From NCBI GenBank assembly GCA_002342065.1, contig DDPF01000004.1:506847-570846 (forward strand): a stretch of 64,000 nt of DNA, written 5' to 3'. The position numbers and the translations under genes were made by a program. Every line of letters begins with the position of its first letter. The stretch's first letter is position 1. The notes below the pieces were generated by a model. That model was not told the DNA's origin, ran no database searches, and saw only the letters and a program-made list of their open reading frames with translations. The stretch comes from Bacteroidetes bacterium UBA2475 (GTDB lineage Bacteria > Bacteroidota > Bacteroidia > B-17B0 > Aurantibacillaceae). Positions 37,401 through 46,504 of the stretch are shown here, in pieces.

Positions 37401-37875
37401 AGATCCAAATACTGTTTACGAAGATTATTATATTTTAGATGGCTGTTACACTTTAATTGTTGATGATACCGGCGGCGATGGTTTATCATGGTGGGCTAAC
37501 ACTGCCCAAGGTTCAGGTTATGTAAGGTTAAAAGACAATTTTGCTGCGGTATTCAAAACATTTCAGCCCGATTTTGGTAGCAGGTTTGAGTACAGCTTTA
37601 CAACTAACGGACCTTTATCTGTAAGAGAAAATCAGTTAAGTGCTTTCCTTAATTTATATCCAAACCCTGCGCAAAATAAATTTATACTCGAAGGATCAGA
37701 ATTAGAGGGTGCGCAAGTACAAATAGCAAATCTATTAGGACAAGTTGTAACAATTCCATTCACTAAGAAAAATGACATGATGGAATTTAATACATCTTCT
37801 ATAACAAGAGGAATTTATTTCGTAACTATTACCAAGAACGGAGATACCGTTACTAAAAAAGTAGTTATCAATTAA
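34405..37875 (+). CDS. PNGase F-like glycoamidase with LamG insert and T9SS domain
   Basis: 1156 aa. Signal peptide is residues 1-19. A PNGase F N-domain begins near 25, with GCGEWDYSCNTY at 76-87; its Asp81 matches the catalytic Asp60 of PNGase F (CDEWDRY). A concanavalin-like LamG domain (about 290-480, NHWAFTKNATTGSMKIYLNG) is inserted before the rest of the N-domain (GENQEQMDIDFMFIVGTPP). The C-domain carries GHGAQGEFQ near 735-743, whose Glu aligns with Glu206, and GTWVYDRQGWCPGE near 776-789. A T9SS type A sorting domain ends it (NLYPNPAQNKF ... GIYFVTI). Known members cut whole N-glycans from Asn. The stop overlaps the convergent GH18 gene by 4 bases. Confidence 0.85.
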   Translation: MKKIILHAVLFFVALTINAQVPGDTIVIKAFKYGSTTRDTVINFPNTSLTYEKIILKYNMRCKNALISTQSAPNQGCGEWDYSCNTYIVDSSKTETDLNLQPSHVISNFTGTVFPYVSQPVYDYYNYNQSNVVLNNIVSETQHTIGVGSTSVPNLLKSDERSGKSQILYTAAELTTAGFVAGNIDGILLNVANTGGGVNFFKVGIQHSGATTLNSNTVTLTGFTNVFNQNFSFINGSNRLQFHTPFVWNGTSNVLIEFSFTNTNPSSPIVFNGASSPSVMALYAKNNYALDLSALGHSYLNTSMLSTINNQITVAFWAYGNSAQLPTNTSLLEGYSANTNQRNLNLHLPWSDNSMYFDCGYSAGGYDRINKVATVAEQGGQWNHWAFTKNATTGSMKIYLNGLLWSSGTGKTKPISILTLILGKDALLANNLNYKGKINEFSIWDKELSLVDIQSWMNKPIDATHPFYTNLVAYYKMNEGIGLNITDTKNSLVSTGVNLQWTYDRGNNLKRSFSETTIRPNIVFLNGTYALTTTTVITKDSVARNPNVVQQFSITSNATLTPMTHDAVVLSSTSNLYATTPSNVYNGDLNTLTGTLAITPTGTINITNLNYYRRYPFYNEIMSFVTPYGKGLDLGAAGKTWYYDVTDFTPLLNGPKRLMMTMGGENQEQMDIDFMFIVGTPPRNVLEFKQLWQGGARYGGVPIQSITNNARFEPQNVLMHASGQNFKVRSTITGHGAQGEFQQNGGQVNHLFNINGGPYELSWIISQECSHNPIFPQGGTWVYDRQGWCPGETSLTKEYNITASVTPGSTVTLDYHTSNPPSSTGDYRYIVANQLVTYGGANHSIDAAIVDVLAPSNKVLYSRNNPICSNPVILVRNTGSTILTSLEIEYWVNNSNAKQTYNWTGSLAFMDTTRISLPVNTLWQSGITPTNNKFNVELKKANSVVDDYSFNNIYSSPFVVPGVVPDHFSIEFKTNNNPFSNTYKIIDAAGNIVGQSNFTDPNTVYEDYYILDGCYTLIVDDTGGDGLSWWANTAQGSGYVRLKDNFAAVFKTFQPDFGSRFEYSFTTNGPLSVRENQLSAFLNLYPNPAQNKFILEGSELEGAQVQIANLLGQVVTIPFTKKNDMMEFNTSSITRGIYFVTITKNGDTVTKKVVIN

Positions 37876-39677
37876 TCAGTATAGATTATTTTTTTAGTTT
37901 GAATGGCATTATTGTCTTGATGTAAACGAAGGATAAACAAACCTTTGTTTACATTGAGAGCGGCCAGGTCTAAAATAAATTCTGTTTCAAAATCAATTTC
38001 TTTGCTTAAAATTAATTTGCCCTGCGCATCAAATAATTCAAATGCTTTTATTTTTGCAGTATTTAAAAATAATTTTCTGGTAGTTGGATTAGGATAAAGT
38101 AAGAACTCATCAACTTCTTCATATGAATTTAACCCCGTTACAACTGTTTGAGGCGTACAAGATTTAACGGCCTTAAATCCAAATGTAACTGTGGCACCAT
38201 CGCTTTTAAAACGTAAGGTTAAATTTTGTCCACTTGAGGTAACGGTTCCGGGACTGTTGGTTCCGGTGTAAGAACCAATTAAGGGTGATGCAACACTAGG
38301 GCCATTATATAGGAACAAAGAATCGTATCCCTGTTCGGTTCCAAAACTTTTAAACTGCAATTTTACAACACTTCCGGTTGGCGCTGCTAACGAATAAGTA
38401 TAACTTTCGCTATCATAATAATTTCGCATAGGGCCACCCATATCAAAAATACTATCGTTACAAACTAACGGTGCGCAATCGGTAAATTTATTTTGTAATA
38501 AGGTCCAATAGCTTGTCATGCCTGCATCGTAGCCTAAAGCCCAAATAGCAATGCCGCCAAGTCCGCGTTGGTTTACCAGATCGTACCTTCTGCCTAAACT
38601 ATAAACATCATCAATAAAACATTGGCGCCAGGCGCTTGAGTTTAAATAAGTGTAATAAGGCGTATAACTTGTGCCATCCCAACTTTTATTGGCCGCGCTA
38701 TATGGCGTAGGGTTATTATTTATATAACTTAAAGTACGCGATGAAGAAAAGTTACCCGTTGTGCTTGAGGGTAAAGTATTTGCAGTTACTTCCCATTCCT
38801 GGCCATAATAAGGTAAACCCAATAATAATTTTGATGCTGTTGCTCCTGCTTTTAAATAATAGGTAACTGTTTTTGAAAGCGTATAATTATAACCTGTCTG
38901 AAAATTATATAAAGGATCGGATGGACCCGCTTGTCCACTTCCGGAATAATAATAAGCGTAACCCATAATTGTAAAATCATCTACAATACTATTTAATGCG
39001 GGCATATTAAATGCCGTGCTCCAATCTACTGCATACAAACAAACGGATAGCTTATAATTTGGATTTGCCGCATTTAACGCATTATTTAAATTGGTCATAA
39101 ATGTGATGAACGGAACATTGTCTGAAGAGCCCATGCCTTCAAAATCAATATTCACACCGTCGCCACCTCTTGCATTTAAAAGGGACACCATATTATTTAT
39201 AAATGTTGTTTGCGCAGTACTGCTTGCCCAAAAAGTAGAATGGCCACTAAACATGGTAGCGCAAATATGTATTTTCTTTCCGTTATTTTTTGCAACAGTA
39301 ACTACACTCGCTGTTGTCCATGCAAAAGAGGCATTTGTATTATTACCGGTTGATGGTGAAGCATCATAACTAAAATAACAAAGGTCGCTTAATAAATTCC
39401 ATTGATACGCAGTGTATGCTGTGCCGACCCAATACGGGTGCCAGCCATAAACTTTTTTATTTAAAGTACAGGTTGGAGAAAGAGCCGCTTCAAGTCCTTT
39501 GTTTGCGGGAGCTATACCATTTTCTGCAATTTGTAAACTATCAAATTGAGCATCGGTTTTTAAATTAAGCGATCCGTAGTATTCGCTCTGTTCCTGCATA
39601 ATAGACTTAAAGCCGGCATCTTGCGAGAAAGCATTTCCGCAAAAAATCAACAAACATGATAGAATAAAGTGTTTCAT
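37872..39677 (-). CDS. GH18 chitinase-like enzyme with CUB-like and T9SS domains
   Basis: 601 aa. Signal peptide is residues 1-18. The GH18 barrel spans about 73-400 and starts KKVYGWHPYWVG. The catalytic strand reads GGDGVNIDFEGM: Asp173, Asp178 and the acid Glu180 are present, while the second Asp of DxxDxDxE is Asn176, a variant common in YaaH-type GH18 proteins. Barrel strands MGYAYYYSG and GLPYYGQEW fit the family. A CUB-like domain (about 410-510) and a T9SS type A sorting domain (about 520-601, LLYPNPTTRKLFL) follow. Expected action is hydrolysis of beta-1,4-GlcNAc bonds in chitin, peptidoglycan or the N-glycan core; the convergent PNGase F-like gene makes glycan processing plausible. 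Confidence 0.88.
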   Translation of the reverse strand: MKHFILSCLLIFCGNAFSQDAGFKSIMQEQSEYYGSLNLKTDAQFDSLQIAENGIAPANKGLEAALSPTCTLNKKVYGWHPYWVGTAYTAYQWNLLSDLCYFSYDASPSTGNNTNASFAWTTASVVTVAKNNGKKIHICATMFSGHSTFWASSTAQTTFINNMVSLLNARGGDGVNIDFEGMGSSDNVPFITFMTNLNNALNAANPNYKLSVCLYAVDWSTAFNMPALNSIVDDFTIMGYAYYYSGSGQAGPSDPLYNFQTGYNYTLSKTVTYYLKAGATASKLLLGLPYYGQEWEVTANTLPSSTTGNFSSSRTLSYINNNPTPYSAANKSWDGTSYTPYYTYLNSSAWRQCFIDDVYSLGRRYDLVNQRGLGGIAIWALGYDAGMTSYWTLLQNKFTDCAPLVCNDSIFDMGGPMRNYYDSESYTYSLAAPTGSVVKLQFKSFGTEQGYDSLFLYNGPSVASPLIGSYTGTNSPGTVTSSGQNLTLRFKSDGATVTFGFKAVKSCTPQTVVTGLNSYEEVDEFLLYPNPTTRKLFLNTAKIKAFELFDAQGKLILSKEIDFETEFILDLAALNVNKGLFILRLHQDNNAIQTKKIIYTD

Positions 39678-39744
39678 TTACCTCGAAAGTAGTGCCAAAT
39701 TGTTATAATACCAATAAAAGGAGCCATAAAAGGTGACTTTTTTG

Positions 39745-39752
39745 TATATTTG
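39745..39752 (+). promoter_or_regulatory. -7 box of lepA promoter
   Basis: TATATTTG matches TAnnTTTG exactly and lies 37 bases before the lepA ATG. No good TTTG is present about 19 bases upstream, so only this element is called. Confidence 0.55.
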
Positions 39753-39789
39753 CGGCTAAATTAATTTAGAGGTAGATCAGGATTTTAAA

Positions 39790-41580
39790 ATGAAAAACAT
39801 TCGGAACTTTTGTATTATTGCACATATCGATCACGGAAAAAGTACGTTAGCTGACCGTTTATTGGAATTTACCGGAACGGTTAACAAACGTGACATGCAG
39901 GCGCAGGTATTGGACGATATGGATCTTGAGAAAGAGCGCGGCATTACCATTAAAAGTCATGCCATTCAAATGGACTATGAATACAAAGGCGAAAAATTTG
40001 TTTTAAATTTAATTGATACTCCAGGCCACGTAGATTTTAGCTACGAGGTGTCACGCTCTATTGCTGCCTGCGAAGGCGCATTACTTATTGTTGATGCAGC
40101 TCAAGGCATACAAGCACAAACCATTTCCAATTTATATTTAGCACTAGAACACGATCTTACTATCATTCCTATTTTAAATAAAATGGATCTGCCAAGTGCA
40201 GAACCGGAAATGGTAAAAGATCAAATTGTTGACCTGATTGGTTGCGACAGAGATGAGATCATTCCGGCGAGTGGAAAAACAGGAATGGGTATTGAAGAAA
40301 TTTTAGCTGCAATTATTGATCGTATTAAAGCCCCGGTTGGCGACCCTGCTGCACCTTTGCAAGCATTGATATTTGATAGTGTATTTAATTCATTCAGAGG
40401 AATTATTGCTTATTTTAAAATTGTAAATGGTACTATTAAAAAAGGCGAAAAAGTAAAATTTGTAAACACAGGCGCGTTCTATAATGCAGATGAAGTTGGC
40501 GTTTTAAGATTAAAGCCTGAGCCACGTGCTGAATTAAGTACCGGCGATGTAGGTTATATTATTTCCGGAATTAAAAGTGCAAAAGAAGTAAAAGTAGGAG
40601 ATACCATTACACATTTTGATCGTCCTTGCGAAGAAGGCATTCATGGTTTTGAAGAAGTAAAACCAATGGTGTTTGCCGGAATTTATCCTGTAGATACCGA
40701 AGATTTTGAAGAGCTGCGTTACAGTATGGAAAAACTGCAACTGAACGATGCCTCGTTAACCTGGGAGCCAGAATCATCTTTAGCTTTAGGCTTTGGTTTC
40801 CGTTGTGGCTTTTTAGGAATGTTGCACATGGAAATTGTGCAGGAACGTTTAGAGCGTGAGTTTAACATGACTGTTATTACAACTGTTCCTAACGTATCGT
40901 ACATTGCCTACCAAACCAATGGCGAAGTTGTAACAGTAAATAACCCGAGTGACCTGCCTGATCCGGGCCGTATTGACAGAATTGAAGAACCTTACATAAA
41001 AGCAAATATTATTACCAAATCAGATTTTATTGGTCCTGTAATGAGTTTGTGTATTGAAAAACGTGGACAGATAGTAACACAAAATTATTTAACGGCAGAC
41101 CGCGTTGAGTTAGTTTTTGAAATGCCATTAGGCGAAGTTGTATTTGATTTCTTTGATCGTTTAAAATCTATTTCAAAAGGTTACGCTTCTTTTGATTATC
41201 ATCCAATAGGCATGCGCGATTCTGATCTTGTAAAATTAGATATACTTTTAAAGGGCGAACCGGTGGATGCATTATCTTGCCTTATTCACAGAAACAATGC
41301 GTATTTATTTGGTAAAAAGATCTGCGAAAAATTAAAAGAATTAATTCCAAAACAGCAATTCGAAATTCCTATACAAGCTGCTATTGGTGCAAAAATTATT
41401 TCACGCGAAACTATCAGTGCTATGCGTAAAGATGTTACTGCAAAATGTTATGGCGGCGATATTAGCCGTAAACGTAAATTATTGGAAAAACAGAAAGCTG
41501 GTAAAAAACGCATGAAGCAGGTTGGGAATGTTGAAATTCCGCAAAGCGCATTTATGGCAGTGTTGAAGCTGAATGATTAA
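39790..41580 (+). CDS. lepA: Elongation factor 4 (LepA)
   Basis: 596 aa, full length. Translational GTPase motifs are intact: P-loop AHIDHGKST (residues 10-18), DTPGH near 79-83, and NKMD near 132-135. The LepA-specific C-terminal domain with a basic tail (GGDISRKRKLLEKQKAGKKR) is present. It binds ribosomes and can back-translocate or help recover stalled or misassembled ribosomes under stress. Two genes follow in the same direction within 35 bases, a hypothetical and a glycosyltransferase. Confidence 0.97.
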   Translation: MKNIRNFCIIAHIDHGKSTLADRLLEFTGTVNKRDMQAQVLDDMDLEKERGITIKSHAIQMDYEYKGEKFVLNLIDTPGHVDFSYEVSRSIAACEGALLIVDAAQGIQAQTISNLYLALEHDLTIIPILNKMDLPSAEPEMVKDQIVDLIGCDRDEIIPASGKTGMGIEEILAAIIDRIKAPVGDPAAPLQALIFDSVFNSFRGIIAYFKIVNGTIKKGEKVKFVNTGAFYNADEVGVLRLKPEPRAELSTGDVGYIISGIKSAKEVKVGDTITHFDRPCEEGIHGFEEVKPMVFAGIYPVDTEDFEELRYSMEKLQLNDASLTWEPESSLALGFGFRCGFLGMLHMEIVQERLEREFNMTVITTVPNVSYIAYQTNGEVVTVNNPSDLPDPGRIDRIEEPYIKANIITKSDFIGPVMSLCIEKRGQIVTQNYLTADRVELVFEMPLGEVVFDFFDRLKSISKGYASFDYHPIGMRDSDLVKLDILLKGEPVDALSCLIHRNNAYLFGKKICEKLKELIPKQQFEIPIQAAIGAKIISRETISAMRKDVTAKCYGGDISRKRKLLEKQKAGKKRMKQVGNVEIPQSAFMAVLKLND

Positions 41581-41614
41581 AGTTAAAAACAGCTTATTTG
41601 AATTCGTTTAGAAG

Positions 41615-41929
41615 ATGAAGAAACTTATTGTTTTATTATTTTTTAGCTTTATTTTAAACGCCCAGTTTTTATGGCAGGTGTATCCAGATAGAATTGTTAA
41701 ATGGAATTATCTTGATGGCGATAAGTTTAATAAAGAAAAGGTCAATCCCGAAAAGTTAAAAGTTGGCGACAAAATAAAAGTCGCGGTTAAAAATAGTGCA
41801 GGACAAATAATCAAAGAGTTAGAAATTTTAACTAATAGCGAAGTTCCGGTTTTGTTTATTGAGAATAAACAGCTTACCATTAGTGCCAATTTAAAGGGTC
41901 AGATTTTTGAAGAAAAAATCCTAGTGTAG
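41615..41929 (+). CDS. Small exported hypothetical protein
   Basis: 104 aa. A signal peptide (MKKLIVLLFFSFILNAQ) precedes an 85-residue, beta-rich mature part with many Lys/Asn and no cysteine or known motif. It lies 34 bases after lepA, and its TAG shares one base with the GTG start of the GT39-type gene (GTGTAGTG), which indicates co-translation. Function is not recognisable. Confidence 0.7.
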   Translation: MKKLIVLLFFSFILNAQFLWQVYPDRIVKWNYLDGDKFNKEKVNPEKLKVGDKIKVAVKNSAGQIIKELEILTNSEVPVLFIENKQLTISANLKGQIFEEKILV

Positions 41930-43329
41930 TGAATGTAAGTAAACATATTATTTATTTAATCATTATTTTATTGATTGGCTTAGCATTGCGTATAAGCATA
42001 TCGCGTGATGATTTTTTACATAAGTGGGATGAACGCTATCACGCTTTGGTTTCTAAAAACTTAATGTCACATCCTCTTAAGCCAACCCTCTATGAAACCC
42101 CATTACTTAAGTATGATTATAAAATATGGTATGGTAACCATATCTGGCTTCACAAACAACCTTTACCTTTGTGGTTAATAGCGATTAGCTATAAACTTTT
42201 TGGTTTAAGCGAATTTGTTACTAGGCTGCCATCGCTTATATTTTCGTTTCTCGCTATAATAGTAACCTATTTATTAGGCAAAACTATTTTTAATAAAAAA
42301 ATCGGTTTAATGGCAGCATTTTTCTTTGCAGTAAACGGTTTAATAATTGAAATAGGGGCTGGTAGAATAGCTACTGATCATTACGATACACTATTTCTTG
42401 TTTTTATTGAGATCGCTGTGCTATTTGCATATTACAACGCTCAAAATAGAAAATACAGTTATTCAGTTTTAAGTGGCGTATTTATGGGCTTCGCCATTTT
42501 AACCAAATGGCTCCCTTGTTTAATAGTGTTGCCAATTCATTTCTTTTTTCTTTTAAATTCAAAAACAGAAGCAAAAATAACGATCAAACAAATTACCACC
42601 TCTTTAATTACCTGTTTATTAATTGCCTTACCATGGCAAATTTTTATTCTAAACAATTATCCTTTGGAAGCAAGATGGGAATATTATCATCACTGGCTTC
42701 ATGTGTCAAACGAATTAGATGGTCAAAATGGGGGGTACTTTTATTACTTAGATAAGATTCGCATTAATTATTCTGAAATAGTTTATCTCCCAGTTATTTA
42801 TTGTGGATACATTTTTTACAAACAGAAATCAAAAAACTATAATTTATTTGCCCTATTGTTTTGGATAATTATCCCAATTATATTTTTCTCATTTGTCAAA
42901 ACAAAAATGCAGGGATATATATTATTTATTTGTCCAGCACTATTTATTATAACGTCATGGTTTTTTTTCGAAATAAAGGATAAATTTATAAATAAAAACA
43001 TCAGTAAAATTGCAATCACTTTTGTGTGGATTTTATTGTTTTCAATAATAATTCTTCCTGTTAGATATTGTTTTGAGCGCACAGGCTTTGGATTTAAAAA
43101 GGTAGAGGCAAATAAATATAATTACGAATACAAAAGCCTTAAACACATGTTACCAAAAAAGTCAATTGTTTTAAACGTAAAAGAACCAATTGAATTCATG
43201 TTTTATAACGATTGCGTTGCCTATTCCAAAAATAAATTAGAAGAAAGTGAGTTAGCGAAAATTAATTCTGAAGGATACTTACTTTTTTATTATAACGAAA
43301 TTTCGGGTACTGTTCAAAGAGGTAATTGA
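41929..43329 (+). CDS. ArnT/PMT-like glycosyltransferase (GT39 type), membrane
   Basis: 466 aa with a GTG start overlapping the previous stop by one base. About ten membrane helices. The first periplasmic loop carries the family's acidic metal-site motif (HKWDERYHALVSKNL, residues about 30-44), followed by HKQPLPLWLIAISYKLFGLSEFVTRLPS, the lipid-linked-sugar transferase phrase seen in ArnT, PMT and related dolichol/undecaprenyl-phosphate sugar transferases. It would move a sugar from a polyprenyl phosphate to a periplasmic acceptor such as lipid A or a protein; the acceptor is unknown. It abuts the convergent GH16 gene with no spacer. Confidence 0.85.
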   Translation: MNVSKHIIYLIIILLIGLALRISISRDDFLHKWDERYHALVSKNLMSHPLKPTLYETPLLKYDYKIWYGNHIWLHKQPLPLWLIAISYKLFGLSEFVTRLPSLIFSFLAIIVTYLLGKTIFNKKIGLMAAFFFAVNGLIIEIGAGRIATDHYDTLFLVFIEIAVLFAYYNAQNRKYSYSVLSGVFMGFAILTKWLPCLIVLPIHFFFLLNSKTEAKITIKQITTSLITCLLIALPWQIFILNNYPLEARWEYYHHWLHVSNELDGQNGGYFYYLDKIRINYSEIVYLPVIYCGYIFYKQKSKNYNLFALLFWIIIPIIFFSFVKTKMQGYILFICPALFIITSWFFFEIKDKFINKNISKIAITFVWILLFSIIILPVRYCFERTGFGFKKVEANKYNYEYKSLKHMLPKKSIVLNVKEPIEFMFYNDCVAYSKNKLEESELAKINSEGYLLFYYNEISGTVQRGN

Positions 43330-44571
43330 TTAAGGGTTAACTTTAATTACTTTAGCAGTCTTTGAACAATCACTAAAATTTGCTGTAATAAAATAAATTC
43401 CAGCTTGCAATTGCGATAAGTCTAATTCGTTTAAATAAATACCATTATAAATGATTTCGCCTAAGGCATTTGAAACCTTTAGGGATGATGGAACATTAGA
43501 TACTTTAATGGTTACTTTACTTTGGGTAGGATTTGGTAAGACTGATATATATTCTCCATCACCTGATTTTTCCCATATTCTTACATAATCTATATCAAAA
43601 GAACTTGGTAGCGGCGTATCTGCATCTAAAGGAACAGATCCACCAGGGCCATTTTCTGAAATTAAAGCTAGGTTAATTATTACGTTCATTCGTTCAATAG
43701 GAAAAGATTTTAAATGAAAGTAATTTCCAGCACTTATATTATCGCCACAGCTTACAGGTTGCCCGGATAAAGTTTCAACCCTGTATATTATTCTTACAGG
43801 ATCACCATCAATAAGAATGCTGATTTTATCAAATTCGAAAAGGCAAGTAAATGTATGCCATTCTGTAAGATCATATCCTCCATAATATTTATTGCAACCT
43901 GACGCCTTACCGATTCCTTCATAATCATGGCCGATACTTGTAACAAAGGTTTTTACACCTGCATAACTATCAAAAACATCTATTTCATTCCATCGCTTAC
44001 CGCCAAACATCCAAAATGCCGGCCAAAAACCTTTACCAGAAGGCATCCTGCATCTAATCTCATATTTTCCGTGGAAAAACTTTTTTTTGGTCCAGAGATT
44101 TGATGATGTATAATTATATATCCTTAGGTTTGGCAAACCATCTGCTTGAATCGCATTGCTATCCTGCCAGTTGACGAGTTTCCTTAAAACAGTTTCTTTT
44201 TTAGCAATAATATGGCACACGCCATCGGATAGTGAAACGTTATCTAAAGAATTATACTCTATGTTTTGTCCACCCTGTATAGCACCTTGCCCATATCCCT
44301 GTATTTCCCATTTGGAAGTATCAAGTACCAGATCATTAAAGTTGTCTTCAAAAACTATCTCATACGAATTGTTGTTGCATTTTGGAAAACTATATAAGCT
44401 CGCTATTTCTTTTTGGCAATTACAAGCACCAATCGATGCAAGATAGGCATCGAGCAAAAAACCAATGCCACCACCACGCACGCAGTTGCCAGAGGTTAAC
44501 TGCGCTGACAAATATAATTGGCATGAGAGAAAAAACAGCAAAAGAACTTTAATTAAATAATTTGCTTTCAA
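43330..44571 (-). CDS. GH16-family protein with T9SS sorting domain; altered acid/base residue
   Basis: 413 aa. Signal peptide is residues 1-23. The GH16 beta-jelly-roll (about 68-335) includes FEDNFNDLVLDTSKW, KYEIRCRMPSGKGFWPAFWM and the catalytic strand WNEIDVFDSY. The family motif is ExDxxE; here Glu196 and Asp198 are kept, but the final Glu (acid/base) is Asp201. The codon is GAT on the minus strand. Relatives hydrolyse beta-1,3- or 1,3-1,4-glucans, agar or carrageenan. The substitution could lower activity or mark a binding-only protein. A T9SS type A sorting domain closes it (VLPNPTQSKVTIKV ... GIYFITA). Confidence 0.85.
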   Translation of the reverse strand: MKANYLIKVLLLFFLSCQLYLSAQLTSGNCVRGGGIGFLLDAYLASIGACNCQKEIASLYSFPKCNNNSYEIVFEDNFNDLVLDTSKWEIQGYGQGAIQGGQNIEYNSLDNVSLSDGVCHIIAKKETVLRKLVNWQDSNAIQADGLPNLRIYNYTSSNLWTKKKFFHGKYEIRCRMPSGKGFWPAFWMFGGKRWNEIDVFDSYAGVKTFVTSIGHDYEGIGKASGCNKYYGGYDLTEWHTFTCLFEFDKISILIDGDPVRIIYRVETLSGQPVSCGDNISAGNYFHLKSFPIERMNVIINLALISENGPGGSVPLDADTPLPSSFDIDYVRIWEKSGDGEYISVLPNPTQSKVTIKVSNVPSSLKVSNALGEIIYNGIYLNELDLSQLQAGIYFITANFSDCSKTAKVIKVNP

Positions 44572-44712
44572 AATAGATATTTAAATAAAAACTAATATAA
44601 CGAATTTAATAAAAACTTAGTGTTTTATAGATTGCCTTTTCCAAACAAATAGTTGTTCACAAAAGCTGTAACTAAAAAGCTTCGCGGGCATTATAGTCGG
44701 TAAATTCACATA

Positions 44713-46467
44713 ATGAGATTTTCAGCCTTTATTTTCCTTTTTGTTTACAGTTTTACCATCTCTTCTCAACTTAAAAAAGAGTATTACGATGCTAAAGAAA
44801 GTCAGTTAAAATCTGAGACCGATTATTACAAAGGCGTTCCCTATGGCGCATACACAGAGTATTACCCAAGTGGTAATGTACTATCAAAAGGCTATTATTA
44901 TTCAGGTAAACTCAGTCATTTTTTAGGAAAAGAAGATAGCATCTGGACTTTTTATTACGAGAACGGAACCAAAAAAGCAGTTGAACATTATGACAATGGC
45001 AAGAAGAATGGCACCAACGTTTATTATTTTAAATCCGGCAAGATCTCGCAGTTAACAAAATTTATAGATAACATCGCTGACAGTGTTTGGACCTCATTTC
45101 ATGAGAATGGCAAGGTAAAAAGTCGTGAGCCATTTGAAAAAGGAAAAAAGGAAGGCGAGTGGACCTACTATTTTGATAATGGTCAGCTGGAAAGCAAAGG
45201 TAATTTTGAAAAAGATAAACGCCAGGGCAAAGTTGAAACCTATACTAAAACCGGCAAACTACTTGCCATTCAATATTATTGCGCCGGAAAACCCTGCAAT
45301 ATATGGGAAGAATACTATGATAATGGCCAAAAAAAGTTTGTAAAAGAATATAAGGATAGTGTACTTTACCTTACTGATCTTTGGGACACTAAAGGTAAAC
45401 AGTTGGTAACCAACGGTAACGGAAGCATTACGGCTAACTACGACAATGGCGTTGTTAAGGCCATGGGTTTTTATAAAGGCGGATTGCAGGATGGTGTTTG
45501 GCGCTTCTTTCACGCAAATGGCGAGTTAGATTACGAGGCAACTTATGAAGGAGGAGCCTTGAATGGTTACTACTCATCATATTTTCAAAATCATAAAATA
45601 AAAAGCGAAGGAAGTTTCATTACTAACAAGAAAAACGGTCTTTGGAAATTTTATACAAGTGATGGACAGCTTGAAATGGCGGGCACTTTGAAGGATGACC
45701 TAAGAGAAGATAAATGGACCTATTATTACTCTAACGGAAAAGTTGAAAGCGAAGGTTATTACTTAAACGATAAACAAACAGCTACATGGAACTATTTTTA
45801 CCGCACAGGCGAAAAATGGCGTCAGGGCAATTACGATACCGGCTTAAAAACAGGAGTTTGGACCACCTGGTTCGAAAATGGCAAAAAATTGCAGGAAGGT
45901 CCTTACGTTTTAGGAAAAGAAAATGGTTTATGGACAAGTTGGTGGGATAATGGTACAAAAAAAGACGAAGGTACCTTTAAAGACGCGCAGTTAGTGGACG
46001 ATTGGCAGGGTTGGTATACAAATGGCAAACCCAACTATGCAGGAAGTTATAATAGTAAAGGCAAAAAAACAGGAAAATGGGATTATTTTTACGAAAATGG
46101 CCAACCGCGTGAAACCTGTTCGTATGTAAACGGTATAAAACATGGAAACTATATCCAGTGGTTTGAGAGAGGAAGCTTTGTTGATACAAAAGGAAAGTAT
46201 CGTAAAGGACATCAACAGGGCTCATGGACTTATTTTTACGAGACCGGAGGCATTAATCGCATTCAGCATTTTAAAAATGGAAAGCTAAGCGGCAAAAGCG
46301 TTTCGTATTATACAAACGCCAAACTACAAAGCGAGTGTAATTATAAAATTGTGAATGATAGAAGAAAAGGTAAAGTACAAAGCGTTGCTCACGGTTTATG
46401 GGTATTCTATGATAAAAGCGGTAAAGAAATCAATAGAATCACCTACGAAAATGGCGTAAAAAAGTAA
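44713..46467 (+). CDS. MORN-2 (YwqK-like) repeat protein, exported
   Basis: 584 aa. A signal peptide (residues 1-19) precedes about twenty MORN-2 repeats, each roughly 23-25 residues with a core G.W..Y..NG......Y..G...G, such as KEGEWTYYFDNGQLESKG and KTGVWTTWFENGKKLQEG. Such arrays are automatically labelled 'YwqK family antitoxin', but no toxin gene is adjacent and the protein is exported, so that name should not be used for function. A beta-sheet scaffold role is likely. It stands alone after the divergent GH16 gene. Confidence 0.85.
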   Translation: MRFSAFIFLFVYSFTISSQLKKEYYDAKESQLKSETDYYKGVPYGAYTEYYPSGNVLSKGYYYSGKLSHFLGKEDSIWTFYYENGTKKAVEHYDNGKKNGTNVYYFKSGKISQLTKFIDNIADSVWTSFHENGKVKSREPFEKGKKEGEWTYYFDNGQLESKGNFEKDKRQGKVETYTKTGKLLAIQYYCAGKPCNIWEEYYDNGQKKFVKEYKDSVLYLTDLWDTKGKQLVTNGNGSITANYDNGVVKAMGFYKGGLQDGVWRFFHANGELDYEATYEGGALNGYYSSYFQNHKIKSEGSFITNKKNGLWKFYTSDGQLEMAGTLKDDLREDKWTYYYSNGKVESEGYYLNDKQTATWNYFYRTGEKWRQGNYDTGLKTGVWTTWFENGKKLQEGPYVLGKENGLWTSWWDNGTKKDEGTFKDAQLVDDWQGWYTNGKPNYAGSYNSKGKKTGKWDYFYENGQPRETCSYVNGIKHGNYIQWFERGSFVDTKGKYRKGHQQGSWTYFYETGGINRIQHFKNGKLSGKSVSYYTNAKLQSECNYKIVNDRRKGKVQSVAHGLWVFYDKSGKEINRITYENGVKK

Positions 46468-46483
46468 TTGGAAGTTTTTTTGT

Positions 46484-46491
46484 TATATTTG
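46484..46491 (+). promoter_or_regulatory. -7 box upstream of lipoprotein gene
   Basis: TATATTTG is a full TAnnTTTG match, 13 bases before the ATG at 46505. No clear -33 TTTG at the right distance. Confidence 0.5.
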
Positions 46492-46504
46492 CGAAGTACA
46501 AATT

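Noticed and set aside
44713..46467. Toxin-antitoxin system (YwqK antitoxin label)
   Set aside because: The protein is exported and made of MORN-2 repeats; no toxin gene is adjacent.
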